The notes beneath the pieces were generated by a model. It did no database searches and had not been told where the DNA came from. It worked only from the letters and a program-made list of their open reading frames with translations. Source: Candidatus Thiodiazotropha sp. (ex Gloverina cf. vestifex) (lineage in GTDB: Bacteria > Pseudomonadota > Gammaproteobacteria > Chromatiales > Chromatiaceae). From it: a stretch of 7,550 nucleotides of DNA. The DNA lies in NCBI GenBank assembly GCA_025656435.1, contig JAHXHT010000116.1:1-7550 (forward strand). Reading direction: 5' to 3'. Below, piece after piece: positions 1 to 6,928 of this stretch. A program made the translations under genes and the position numbers. Position 1 is the stretch's first letter; every line of letters begins with the position of its first letter.

Positions 1-54
1 CCTAACGGTCGCAATTACGGCCATACAACCGCGCCTACGCCTATCGGGGACTAA
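1..54 (+). CDS. C-terminal tail of an upstream gene, cut by the window edge
   Basis: Reading from base 1 in frame 1 gives 17 codons (PNGRNYGHTTAPTPIGD) and a TAA stop at 52-54. The support is positional: the stop lies about 30 bases before a probable intrinsic terminator, as expected for the end of a gene. The other two plus frames also stay open over part of this stretch (frame 2 until 127, frame 3 until about 101), so the frame choice is not secure. The tail is polar with several Pro and Thr residues and I do not recognise the protein. Confidence 0.4.
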   Translation, partial: PNGRNYGHTTAPTPIGD

Positions 55-83
55 TCGCCTCGGCTTTCAGCCTTCCATGGCGA

Positions 84-110
84 TCAGCGAGCGATCGTTG
101 ACGCTTTTTT
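84..110 (+). terminator. Probable intrinsic terminator
   Basis: TCAGCGA (84-90) pairs with TCGTTGA (95-101), seven pairs including one G-T, across a GCGA loop (91-94) of the stable GNRA type. Three bases later comes a run of six T (105-110). It would end the transcript of the gene whose tail lies at 1-54 and separate it from the signalling gene downstream. The stem is short and the T-run is offset by CGC, so strength is moderate. Confidence 0.55.
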
Positions 111-169
111 ACCTAAACCGAGTATGAGAGCGCTTCCTGTAAGCCCCACAAAACGCTATGATTCTTTGT

Positions 170-196
170 TTGAAGAGACAGTTACGTCATTAATAC
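170..196 (+). promoter_or_regulatory. Weak candidate sigma70 promoter for the signalling gene
   Basis: TTGAAG at 170-175 could be a -35 element and TAATAC at 191-196 a -10 element, but the 15-base spacer is shorter than the preferred 17. Apart from this and the terminator, the stretch 55-265 holds nothing I can support: it is AT-richer than its surroundings and has only very short open frames. The true promoter of the downstream gene must lie here if the terminator at 84-110 works. Confidence 0.22.
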
Positions 197-265
197 AAAA
201 TCAATGGCAGATCTGAACACCAGTTCCACGAAAAACGCATCACAAGCAAAATAATCCGGATTCTG

Positions 266-2731
266 ATGAGCAGCGATAAACCCGTCGAGACAAGGCCCCA
301 AAAACTGGACCTGATTCAATCCTTCCTACAACAGGTTCCGGGGCGGGTCTCCGCTATTCTTGAAAACTGGCATCAGCTGGTGCACAGCGACTGGGATGGC
401 AAAATGCTCGACATGTTGATTGAGCGAATTACCACACTGGCAGAATCCAGCGGTAAATTCGGTGTTCCCCAGATCACACAGAGCGGCAATTCCCTGATCG
501 GACATCTCAGCGACTACCACAACACCGGACTGAAACCCCAACACGATGATGTGGTCGCCCTCGACGGCTTGATCCATGCGTTCAAAGATGCCTCCATCCA
601 AGCCTGTAACCAGCAGGCTGAATCGCTCATTCATGAAGCCGGTGAGAGTGAGGATTCAGAGTTCCCCAAAGCAGCGGGAGAGTGCCAAGTTTTCCTGCTC
701 GGCATTGATGAAGGCCTCGCTGCCAGTCTGACTCGAAACCTGCAGGCAAAGAACTTCGACGTGGCGTTATTGGCTGATGCCGATGAGATGATTCACCACT
801 ACGAGATCAATCCCGATGATCACTGTATCCTGATCAGCCACACCGACTGGCTGGGACAGCTCTTTCCTGAAAGCAAAACGGGCGGTCTCTGGAACAAAGA
901 GAATGGCCTGCCCGGTGTTCCCGTTGCATTTATTGCCGATAACAATGACCTTAATACACGGCTTGCTGCCATGCGGGTGGATGCCAACGCCTATTGGTCA
1001 AAACCAGTAGACCCTTTCCTGGTCGCCAAGCGTGTACAAGAGATGACCACCTCAGAGGTGGATGCGCTCTACCGCGTTCTGATTGTCGAGGATGACCCCG
1101 CCCAGGCCGATTTTGCCGATGTTATTCTCAGCAAGGCCGATTTCAAATGCCGCAGCGTCATTGATCCTCTGCAGGTAATGGATGCAATGCAGGCATTCAA
1201 ACCCGACCTTATTCTGATGGATCTCTACATGCCCGGCGCCAGCGGCACCGAATTGACCACCATCATCAGAGAGCAGAACGAGTTCGTCGATGTCCCCATC
1301 GTTTTCCTCTCCGGCGAACAGGATCTGGACAAACAGCTCAAGGCACTCAGCTTTGGTGGCGAGGACTTTCTCTCAAAACCCATCGCCCCCAAGCATCTGA
1401 TCAGCACAGTCACCAACCGCATCCGGCGTGCACGCCAGCTGAACAACCGTCTCGGCGGCCAGGCCAGGAGTGAAAAAGAGACCGGGCTGCATACCCGAAA
1501 CTATCTCATGGAGCGGCTCGACGCCCTACTGCTGGCTGATTCAAGCATCGACGAGACTACCTGTGTGCTTAATTTGCAGATCGACAATCCTGAACACTTG
1601 GTGGCATCGGTTGGCATCGGTGGCATGGACGTCGTCCTCGCAGAGGTCGCCCGGCATCTCAAGAATCACTTGCAGTCACAAGATGTCCTGACACGTTTTG
1701 GCGACAGCGATCTTGGACTTCTGCTCTCACGAGGCAGCCTGGAGCAGATTGAGTCTCTTGCTGACAAGCTCTGCCAGAGTGTTTCCAAACAGATCATTGA
1801 GGTAGACAACAACACGGTCGGTACGACTCTCAGTATTGGTATTTACTCTTTGGAAGCCGGCAATCAGGACTCCCGCTCAATCATCGCTCATGCCCAGATC
1901 GCCAGTCGTGAAGCGCAGGGGGCAGGTGGTAACCAGATCAAGCTGTCCAAGCCGGAACCCAAAGACGAAGACACTGCCAGTGACGAATCCGACATCGGCA
2001 ATCTGATCGCACGGGCCTTCGATGAGAAGCTCTTCAATATCTTTTTCCAGCCTGTGGTTGCGTTACAGGGCTCACCCGAAGCCCACTATCAGACCTTGAT
2101 CCGACTGCAGGAGCCCGACAGCAAACTACATCTTGCCGGTGATTTCATTCCAGCGGCCGAGGAGATGGGGCTGATCAGCAAGATTGATCAATGGACCACC
2201 CGGCAGGCCATCAATGTGGTCAACGAACATCGCAAGCAAGGTAATCTGTTACACCTCTTCGTCTCCCAGTCAACGGACTTGTTGGAGAATATTGAGCGCT
2301 TGACCTGGCTGCAGGAGAAACACCGCAGCGGCCACATCACCGCGAAGAACCTGACTTTCGAATTCAATATCAATGAGGTGGGTAAGAATCTCAACTCGGC
2401 CAAGATCTGTTTCGACATGCTGCAGAAGATCGGCATCACTACCCTGCTGACCCGTGTGACACTTACCCCAGAAACGGAAAGAACCATCCGACATCTGCCT
2501 ATCAGCTATATCAAGCTTGACTACAGCCTGCTATCCGGAAACGGTGAAGGGATCAAGGAAGTGATCACACTGGCACACGAACTGAAGATCAAAGTCATCG
2601 CACCCCAGGTGGAGGATCCTCGCAGTATCGCCATTCTCTGGAGCAGCGGCACGGATTTCGTACAAGGTAACTTCGTCCAGCGCCCGGAAAACAACTTGAT
2701 CTACGACTTCACTGAATCCGTATTAAACTGA
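266..2731 (+). CDS. FimX-like signalling protein: Hpt-like, two receivers, degenerate GGDEF and degenerate EAL
   Basis: This 821-residue soluble protein has no signal peptide or membrane segment. Residues about 15-120 resemble an Hpt helix bundle, but at the motif (RITTLAESSGKFG, 54-66) the phospho-accepting His is Thr56. Residues about 140-262 form a receiver-like fold that keeps Lys246 but has Ser191 at the phospho-Asp position. Residues about 269-390 are a complete receiver: Glu275, Asp276 and Asp277, phospho-Asp319, Ser349, Lys371. Residues about 405-560 are a GGDEF domain whose signature reads GDSDL (479-483) and whose I-site lacks its Arg (Gln470, Asp473). Residues about 577-815 are an EAL domain with QTL (609-611) for EAL and the DDFG motif replaced (729-732), while Arg613, Lys750 and Gln800-Gly801 remain. 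By analogy with FimX, which has GDSIF and EVL signatures, I infer a non-enzymatic c-di-GMP receptor or scaffold switched by phosphorylation of Asp319. Link to type IV pili is untested. The ribosome site (GGA, 258-260) is weak. Confidence 0.9.
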   Translation: MSSDKPVETRPQKLDLIQSFLQQVPGRVSAILENWHQLVHSDWDGKMLDMLIERITTLAESSGKFGVPQITQSGNSLIGHLSDYHNTGLKPQHDDVVALDGLIHAFKDASIQACNQQAESLIHEAGESEDSEFPKAAGECQVFLLGIDEGLAASLTRNLQAKNFDVALLADADEMIHHYEINPDDHCILISHTDWLGQLFPESKTGGLWNKENGLPGVPVAFIADNNDLNTRLAAMRVDANAYWSKPVDPFLVAKRVQEMTTSEVDALYRVLIVEDDPAQADFADVILSKADFKCRSVIDPLQVMDAMQAFKPDLILMDLYMPGASGTELTTIIREQNEFVDVPIVFLSGEQDLDKQLKALSFGGEDFLSKPIAPKHLISTVTNRIRRARQLNNRLGGQARSEKETGLHTRNYLMERLDALLLADSSIDETTCVLNLQIDNPEHLVASVGIGGMDVVLAEVARHLKNHLQSQDVLTRFGDSDLGLLLSRGSLEQIESLADKLCQSVSKQIIEVDNNTVGTTLSIGIYSLEAGNQDSRSIIAHAQIASREAQGAGGNQIKLSKPEPKDEDTASDESDIGNLIARAFDEKLFNIFFQPVVALQGSPEAHYQTLIRLQEPDSKLHLAGDFIPAAEEMGLISKIDQWTTRQAINVVNEHRKQGNLLHLFVSQSTDLLENIERLTWLQEKHRSGHITAKNLTFEFNINEVGKNLNSAKICFDMLQKIGITTLLTRVTLTPETERTIRHLPISYIKLDYSLLSGNGEGIKEVITLAHELKIKVIAPQVEDPRSIAILWSSGTDFVQGNFVQRPENNLIYDFTESVLN

Positions 2732-2786
2732 CGAGCCTCTCCCACCTCATTCATCTATGCTATGGGGTGACACCAATCAGGCTGTC

Positions 2787-2791
2787 AGGAG
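2787..2791 (+). promoter_or_regulatory. Ribosome binding site that decides the start of the small exported protein
   Basis: AGGAG lies 10 bases before ATG 2802. The earlier in-frame ATG at 2757 has no comparable site and would add 15 residues ahead of the signal peptide, so 2802 is the better start. Confidence 0.65.
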
Positions 2792-2801
2792 TCATATCAC
2801 C

Positions 2802-3179
2802 ATGGGACAGACACTCACTAAAATACTCTCTCTGTCGTGCCTGTTTGTGCTCGCACCTGCACTGACAGCCGGACCCAGCCTCTATCCCCAACCGGTTACA
2901 CCGCGGTTCGAAGAGGGAGATGATCAATTTACCTGTCGCGAATTGGAGCAACAGCTCTCATCCCTGTCCCGGCAGACCTACAGTGACAAGCCTGGTTTTT
3001 ACGATGATCCTTACCACGGCGTCTCCATCTGGGCAGGCACCCTTTGGGCACCCGGTGCCTGGGGCTATCTGGCCTACTCTGGAACGGCGGAATACACCGA
3101 ACACGCCCGCGTTCATGAGGCGGCTCGTCGTATAGAAGCCCTGCGCCACTTGAAGGCCAGACGCCGTTGCTATGAGTAG
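2802..3179 (+). CDS. Small exported protein of unknown function
   Basis: The 125-residue product starts at ATG 2802, chosen for its AGGAG site. It has a short basic start (Lys7), a hydrophobic core at residues 8-20 and a type I cleavage site likely after ALTA (residue 23), so it is probably periplasmic. There is no lipobox. The mature part has Cys45 in a predicted helix (CRELEQQLSSL), a central stretch rich in Gly, Trp, Ala and Tyr (about 73-94) that could touch the membrane, and a basic helix ending in RRRCYE with Cys123. The two cysteines could form a disulfide joining the two helices; that is inference. The plan of CxEL helix, Gly-rich middle and RIEALR...RRC end resembles small uncharacterised proteins of gammaproteobacteria as I remember them, but I know no function. 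Its stop overlaps the following ABC exporter by 8 bases, which suggests co-expression. Confidence 0.75.
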   Translation: MGQTLTKILSLSCLFVLAPALTAGPSLYPQPVTPRFEEGDDQFTCRELEQQLSSLSRQTYSDKPGFYDDPYHGVSIWAGTLWAPGAWGYLAYSGTAEYTEHARVHEAARRIEALRHLKARRRCYE

Positions 3180-4995
3180 AGAGTCATCTTCGCGGGATCT
3201 GCACACCCGTGAATATAGTTGGAATGAACTCACACAAATGGTGTTTCAGCACCGTCGTGAGCTGTTCACCGCCAACCTGATTGCCATCCTCGGCGCCATG
3301 GCAGCCGTCCCTGTGCCCCTGCTCATACCTTTACTGGTGGATGAGGTACTCCTGAGTCAGCCGGGCAGAGCAGTCGGTCTGATGAACGACCTGTTTCCGG
3401 AAAACTGGCATGGTCCGGTGCTCTATATTCTTGCCGTACTGGTATTGACCCTAGTACTCCGCTTCCTGGCCCTGATCTTCGGTGTCTGGCAGACCTGGCA
3501 GTTCACCCGTATCGCCAAAGATGTGATCTACCACATCCGGCGCGACCTCCTGCGACGTCTTGAGCGGATATCCATGTCCTCCTACGAGACCATGGGTAGC
3601 GGCACTGTCGCCTCACATCTTGTTACCGACCTGGAGGCCGTAGACAGCTTCGTCAGTGTCACTACCAGTAAATTCCTGGTGGCCGCCCTCAGTATCATCG
3701 GCACCGCCGTTGTACTACTCTGGATCAACTGGGCTCTGGCTCTGTTCATCCTGCTACTGAATCCCCTGGTGATCTACTTCACCACCATTTTCGGCCGCAA
3801 GGTCAAGCAGCTTAAGAAGCGGGAGAACTCCGCCTTCCAGGCCTTTCAGGAATCTCTCGAAGAGACCCTCGACGCGATCCAGCAGATCCGTGCCAGTAAC
3901 CGGGAACGCCACTACATCCGCCGTATTATTGATAAGGCCAATCACATCCGCCACCACTCGGCCGCTTTTACCTGGAAAAGTGATGCGGCCAATCGGCTCT
4001 CCTTCATGATCTTCCTCTTCGGCTTCGATATCTTTCGTGCCGTCAGTATGTTCATGGTGCTCTGGTCCGACCTGACTATCGGTGAGATGCTCGGCGTCTA
4101 CGCTTATCTCTGGTTTATGATGGGACCGGTGCAGGAGGTCCTGAATATCCAGTACTCCTACAACGCGGCCCAGGCCGCCCTGGGACGTATCAACGATCTG
4201 CTGCGTGTGGATCTGGAACCCGCTTACCCCCATCTCCACAACCCCTTCGTGGACAAGACCACCGTCAGTCTTCGTCTGGAGAATCTTGAGTTCGCCTATG
4301 GTGATGGTCCCCGTGTACTCGATGGCGTCAACCTGGAGATAAAAGCCGGTGAAAAGGTTGCCTTTGTCGGTGCCAGTGGTGGCGGCAAGACAACTCTGGT
4401 GCAGATCATCCTTGGCCTCTATCCCATCAGATCGGGCCGGGTCCTTTTCGACAATGTGCCGGTGGACGAGATCGGCATGGACGTGGTCCGTGACCACGTG
4501 GCCACCGTGCTGCAACACCCCGCCCTGCTCAATGACAGCGTCAGGATCAACCTTACCCTGGGTCGAGATATCACCGACGAAAAGCTCTGGCAGGCCCTGG
4601 AAATCGCTCAGCTCAAAGAGACCGTAGAGGCACTGGATGACAGTCTGGAAACCCTCATCGGTCGCTTCGGTGTCAGGCTCTCAGGCGGTCAGCGTCAGCG
4701 GCTTGCCATTGCCCGTATGGTATTGACCGACCCCAGGGTAGTGATCCTTGATGAAGCCACCTCAGCCCTCGACACGACCACCGAAGGCGACCTGCACACC
4801 GCCCTTCAGGCATTCCTCGTGGGACGAACCACTATCATCATTGCACACCGTCTGAGCGCGGTGAAACAAGCTGATAGAGTCCTGGTGTTCGAAGATGGCC
4901 GGGTTGTCGAAGAGGGTCGCCATGAGGAACTCTTGGAAAACAACGGCCTCTATACCAGTCTTTATGGCAAGCAGGAGCAAGCCAGCAGCGCCTGA
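3172..4995 (+). CDS. ABC exporter, fused transmembrane and ATPase domains
   Basis: This 607-residue protein is a half-transporter of the type I exporter (MsbA-like) class that would work as a homodimer in the inner membrane. Residues about 31-325 are the membrane domain, with hydrophobic segments near 31-60, 82-106, 166-186, 188-206, 275-298 and 302-322. Residues about 365-600 are the ATPase: Walker A GASGGGKTT (400-408), Q-loop Gln448, signature LSGGQ (503-507), Walker B VVILDEAT (523-530) with catalytic Glu528, D-loop SALD (531-534) and switch His559. All catalytic residues are present, so it should be active. The substrate cannot be told; lipids, peptides or drugs are all possible for this family. 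The start ATG 3172 overlaps the stop of the preceding gene (ATGAGTAG) and has no clear ribosome site, so it probably relies on coupling. An internal ATG at 3238 is a less likely start, since it drops the conserved-looking amphipathic lead-in. Confidence 0.9.
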   Translation: MSRESSSRDLHTREYSWNELTQMVFQHRRELFTANLIAILGAMAAVPVPLLIPLLVDEVLLSQPGRAVGLMNDLFPENWHGPVLYILAVLVLTLVLRFLALIFGVWQTWQFTRIAKDVIYHIRRDLLRRLERISMSSYETMGSGTVASHLVTDLEAVDSFVSVTTSKFLVAALSIIGTAVVLLWINWALALFILLLNPLVIYFTTIFGRKVKQLKKRENSAFQAFQESLEETLDAIQQIRASNRERHYIRRIIDKANHIRHHSAAFTWKSDAANRLSFMIFLFGFDIFRAVSMFMVLWSDLTIGEMLGVYAYLWFMMGPVQEVLNIQYSYNAAQAALGRINDLLRVDLEPAYPHLHNPFVDKTTVSLRLENLEFAYGDGPRVLDGVNLEIKAGEKVAFVGASGGGKTTLVQIILGLYPIRSGRVLFDNVPVDEIGMDVVRDHVATVLQHPALLNDSVRINLTLGRDITDEKLWQALEIAQLKETVEALDDSLETLIGRFGVRLSGGQRQRLAIARMVLTDPRVVILDEATSALDTTTEGDLHTALQAFLVGRTTIIIAHRLSAVKQADRVLVFEDGRVVEEGRHEELLENNGLYTSLYGKQEQASSA

Positions 4996-5036
4996 GGGTT
5001 TTCTTCTGTTTTAAGTTTCCCTATCGCACAGTCATC

Positions 5037-5066
5037 CTGACAGTCTTACGATAGAATAGTTATCAT
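5037..5066 (+). promoter_or_regulatory. Probable sigma70 promoter of ribE
   Basis: CTGACA (5037-5042) matches the -35 consensus at five of six bases and TATCAT (5061-5066) matches the -10 at five of six, with an 18-base spacer. Transcription would start near 5073, giving a leader of about 22 bases with a weak GGAA ribosome site (5081-5084). The leader is far too short for an FMN riboswitch, so this ribE copy is not under that control. Confidence 0.55.
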
Positions 5067-5094
5067 TCATTCAACAGACTGGAAATAAAACTTA

Positions 5095-5769
5095 ATGTTC
5101 ACGGGTATCGTCCAAGGCACTGCAGAAATCGTCTCAATCATCGAAAAAGAGAACTTCCGCACTCATCGGGTCCGACTACCCTATGATGCGCTAAATGGCC
5201 TCACATCCGGTGCTTCTGTCGCCCATAACGGTTGTTGTCTGACAGTCACCCAAATCGATGGAGACCTTATCGATTTCGACCTGATGCAGGAGACCTTGCG
5301 GGCTACAAATCTTGGTGAGCTTACTGTTGGCGATCATGTTAATTATGAACGTGCTGCACGCTTTGGTGACGAGATCGGTGGCCATGCCATGTCGGGCCAT
5401 ATCCTTTGTACTGCAGAGGTTGTCAAAGTAACAACGAGCCCGAACAATCATAACGTTCGTTTCAAGCTACCGTCAGCCTGGCATAAATACATCTTCACCA
5501 AAGGCTACATTGGCATCGACGGCATCAGCCTCACCATCGGTGAAGTCGAGGGAGATGAATTCGACGTCAACCTGATCCCGGAAACTCTAGAACGAACCAA
5601 CATCGGCAGCCGAGAAGTTGGTGACCGAATTAATATTGAAATCGACCCCCAAACCCAGACCATCGTCGACACGGTGGAACGGGTACTGCCAGTACACGTA
5701 CCAGCGCATGTCCCAACAGGACTGGCGTACGACATTTCTTATCCAACCATCCAATCACGTTCTACATAA
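5095..5769 (+). CDS. ribE: Riboflavin synthase, alpha chain
   Basis: This 224-residue cytoplasmic enzyme makes riboflavin and the pyrimidinedione by dismutation of two molecules of 6,7-dimethyl-8-ribityllumazine, the last step of riboflavin synthesis. The two lumazine-binding barrels are visible as an internal repeat: MFTGIVQG opens the first (about 1-97) and the second runs about 98-200. Family motifs are intact: NGCCLTV (45-51), ERAARFGDEIGGH (85-97), MSGH (99-102), KGYIGIDGISLT (136-147) and IPETLERT (161-168). The catalytic and binding residues known in the E. coli enzyme are all here: Cys48, His102, Lys136, Ser145, Thr147 and Asp184. This excludes a lumazine-type antenna protein. The last 24 residues are a variable Pro- and His-containing tail. 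As in E. coli, the gene stands apart from other rib genes. A promoter lies just upstream, and dmeF follows after 59 bases. Confidence 0.96.
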   Translation: MFTGIVQGTAEIVSIIEKENFRTHRVRLPYDALNGLTSGASVAHNGCCLTVTQIDGDLIDFDLMQETLRATNLGELTVGDHVNYERAARFGDEIGGHAMSGHILCTAEVVKVTTSPNNHNVRFKLPSAWHKYIFTKGYIGIDGISLTIGEVEGDEFDVNLIPETLERTNIGSREVGDRINIEIDPQTQTIVDTVERVLPVHVPAHVPTGLAYDISYPTIQSRST

Positions 5770-5785
5770 AGCCTTAAAGACAAAA

Positions 5786-5809
5786 GCTGCATGAGAAACT
5801 CGGTGTAGC
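5786..5809 (+). other. Bulged hairpin in the ribE-dmeF gap
   Basis: GCTGCA (5786-5791) pairs with TGTAGC (5804-5809), and GAG (5793-5795) pairs with CTC (5799-5801) over an AAA loop; T5792 can pair with G5803, leaving G5802 bulged. That gives about ten pairs in 24 bases. No T-run follows, so it is not a normal terminator. It ends about 5 bases before the GGCGGA ribosome site of dmeF (5815-5820), so it could affect dmeF translation or mRNA stability. It may also be chance. Confidence 0.45.
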
Positions 5810-5828
5810 AAAGCGGCGGATACCAACC

Positions 5829-6788
5829 ATGCATGAACACTCATTAGCACAGTGGCAGCACAACCACGACTTTTCCCTAATGAACAAAAAAGGGGAACAA
5901 CGAACTCAATACGTGCTCCTGCTCACTGCCGTAACCATGGTGGTGGAGATCATTGCCGGCATCGCCTACGGCTCCATGGCACTGCTGGCGGACGGCTGGC
6001 ATATGGGTACCCACGTGGCTGCTTTCATGATTGCGATCTTCGCTTATCGCTATGCAAGAAAATATGCTAACAGTCCTGCCTACGCCTTCGGGACCGGCAA
6101 GGTGAATGTACTTGGCGGGTTCGCCAGCGCCATTGCCCTGGCCATTGTCGCCCTGGTCATGCTGGCTGAGTCCCTGCAGCGATTCTTCGAACCTCAGATG
6201 ATTCATTTCAACCAAGCCATTGCTGTCGCCTGCCTGGGTCTTTTCATCAACCTACTCAGCGCCTATCTACTGAAGGATGGCCATAGTCACGACCACCACC
6301 ATGCACATGATCACGAGCACACTCATCAACACGATCACAACTTAAGAGCGGCTTATCTGCATGTTCTGGCAGATGCCATGACATCCATACTCGCTATCGT
6401 GGCACTCCTGTCAGGCAAGATGCTGGGATGGAACTGGCTCGATCCGGTCATGGGTATTGTCGGCGCCATCATCATCACCCGCTGGTCCTATGGGTTGGTA
6501 AAGCAGTCAGGTCCCATACTGCTCGATGCGAGCATCGACGAGGCATATCAACAGGATATCAAAGCAACCATCGAAAAAGATGCGGACAATCGGATCTCCG
6601 ATATCCACATCTGGAAAGTGGGCGCGAACCACTATGCTGCCATTACCGCCCTGGTCACCCACCATCCAAAATCCGCGGAGCACTACAGGCGATTACTGAG
6701 TGATTTCCATCGATTGTCCCATGTCACCATCGAGGTGAATACATGTGAGGGCACGCCCTGTATCTCGCCAAAGACAGAAGCAAAATGA
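5829..6788 (+). CDS. dmeF: Cation diffusion facilitator, DmeF-type Co/Ni (divalent metal) exporter
   Basis: This 319-residue inner-membrane protein exports divalent metal from the cytoplasm in exchange for protons. The start carries the His-containing lead typical of DmeF (HEH...HNHDF, 2-15). Six membrane helices lie near 27-48, 50-72, 94-115, 128-148, 174-196 and 203-222, followed by the cytoplasmic ferredoxin-like domain (about 230-305). The transport site is visible as His58-xxx-His62 in helix 2 and His178-xxx-Asp182 in helix 5. A loop between helices 4 and 5 (151-170) has 11 His in 20 residues and probably gathers metal. Cys306 and Cys311 near the end may also bind metal. The motifs SMALLADGWHM, FGTGKV and AAYLHVLADA point to DmeF rather than zinc-type ZitB or FieF; preference for cobalt or nickel is family knowledge, not shown here. 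No RcnR/CsoR-type regulator is adjacent. A GGCGGA site 8 bases upstream supports the start. It probably shares the ribE transcript. Confidence 0.9.
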   Translation: MHEHSLAQWQHNHDFSLMNKKGEQRTQYVLLLTAVTMVVEIIAGIAYGSMALLADGWHMGTHVAAFMIAIFAYRYARKYANSPAYAFGTGKVNVLGGFASAIALAIVALVMLAESLQRFFEPQMIHFNQAIAVACLGLFINLLSAYLLKDGHSHDHHHAHDHEHTHQHDHNLRAAYLHVLADAMTSILAIVALLSGKMLGWNWLDPVMGIVGAIIITRWSYGLVKQSGPILLDASIDEAYQQDIKATIEKDADNRISDIHIWKVGANHYAAITALVTHHPKSAEHYRRLLSDFHRLSHVTIEVNTCEGTPCISPKTEAK

Positions 6789-6887
6789 CAACACATTGAA
6801 ATTTAGTCGTATGGCGAATGGCATTCTTGCGTTAGACGACACCCAACATCTGGCCCTCTTTCCTGTCCTATTAAAAATACAGACTAA

Positions 6888-6915
6888 TTGATGGTGGGAT
6901 GATAAATCCATCCAA
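6888..6915 (-). terminator. Weak stem-loop after nosL, possible terminator
   Basis: TTGATGG (6888-6894) pairs with CCATCCAA (6908-6915) with one bulged C, around a 13-base loop. It sits 14 bases beyond the nosL stop in the convergent gap 6789-6928. On the minus strand a short T-run (TATTTTTAA) appears only some 8-10 bases after the stem, so the terminator role is doubtful. The rest of the gap shows only a weak imperfect inverted repeat near 6813-6842 and no gene. Confidence 0.22.
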
Positions 6916-6928
6916 GTGAGTGACTGAG

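Noticed and set aside
158..193. 11-codon open frame that could be a leader peptide before the signalling gene
   Set aside because: It has no ribosome site, and no attenuator structure follows it.
1600..1626. Imperfect triple repeat of GGCATCGG-like units
   Set aside because: It lies in frame in the GGDEF domain and simply encodes VGIGGM; three similar codon runs for Gly-Ile are enough to explain it.
2768..2787. TGACA-N10-TGTCA inverted repeat before the small exported gene
   Set aside because: Arms are only five bases and overlap the ribosome site; such short pairs are common by chance.
3754..4518. 254-residue open frame on the minus strand inside the ABC exporter
   Set aside because: It is antisense to well-conserved ATPase and membrane coding sequence. 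Its product is rich in His, Asp, Gly and Val as expected from reading this strand backwards, and it has no recognisable domain.
5049..5069. Possible Fur box before ribE
   Set aside because: By eye only about 11 of 19 bases match the palindromic consensus, and the matching bases are mostly the -10 region itself.
4996..5094. FMN riboswitch ahead of ribE
   Set aside because: The space is under 100 bases, the likely transcript leader is about 22 bases, and none of the conserved helices was seen.
6693..6911. 72-residue minus-strand open frame covering the dmeF end and the convergent gap
   Set aside because: Half of it is antisense to dmeF, and there is no convincing start signal or known motif.
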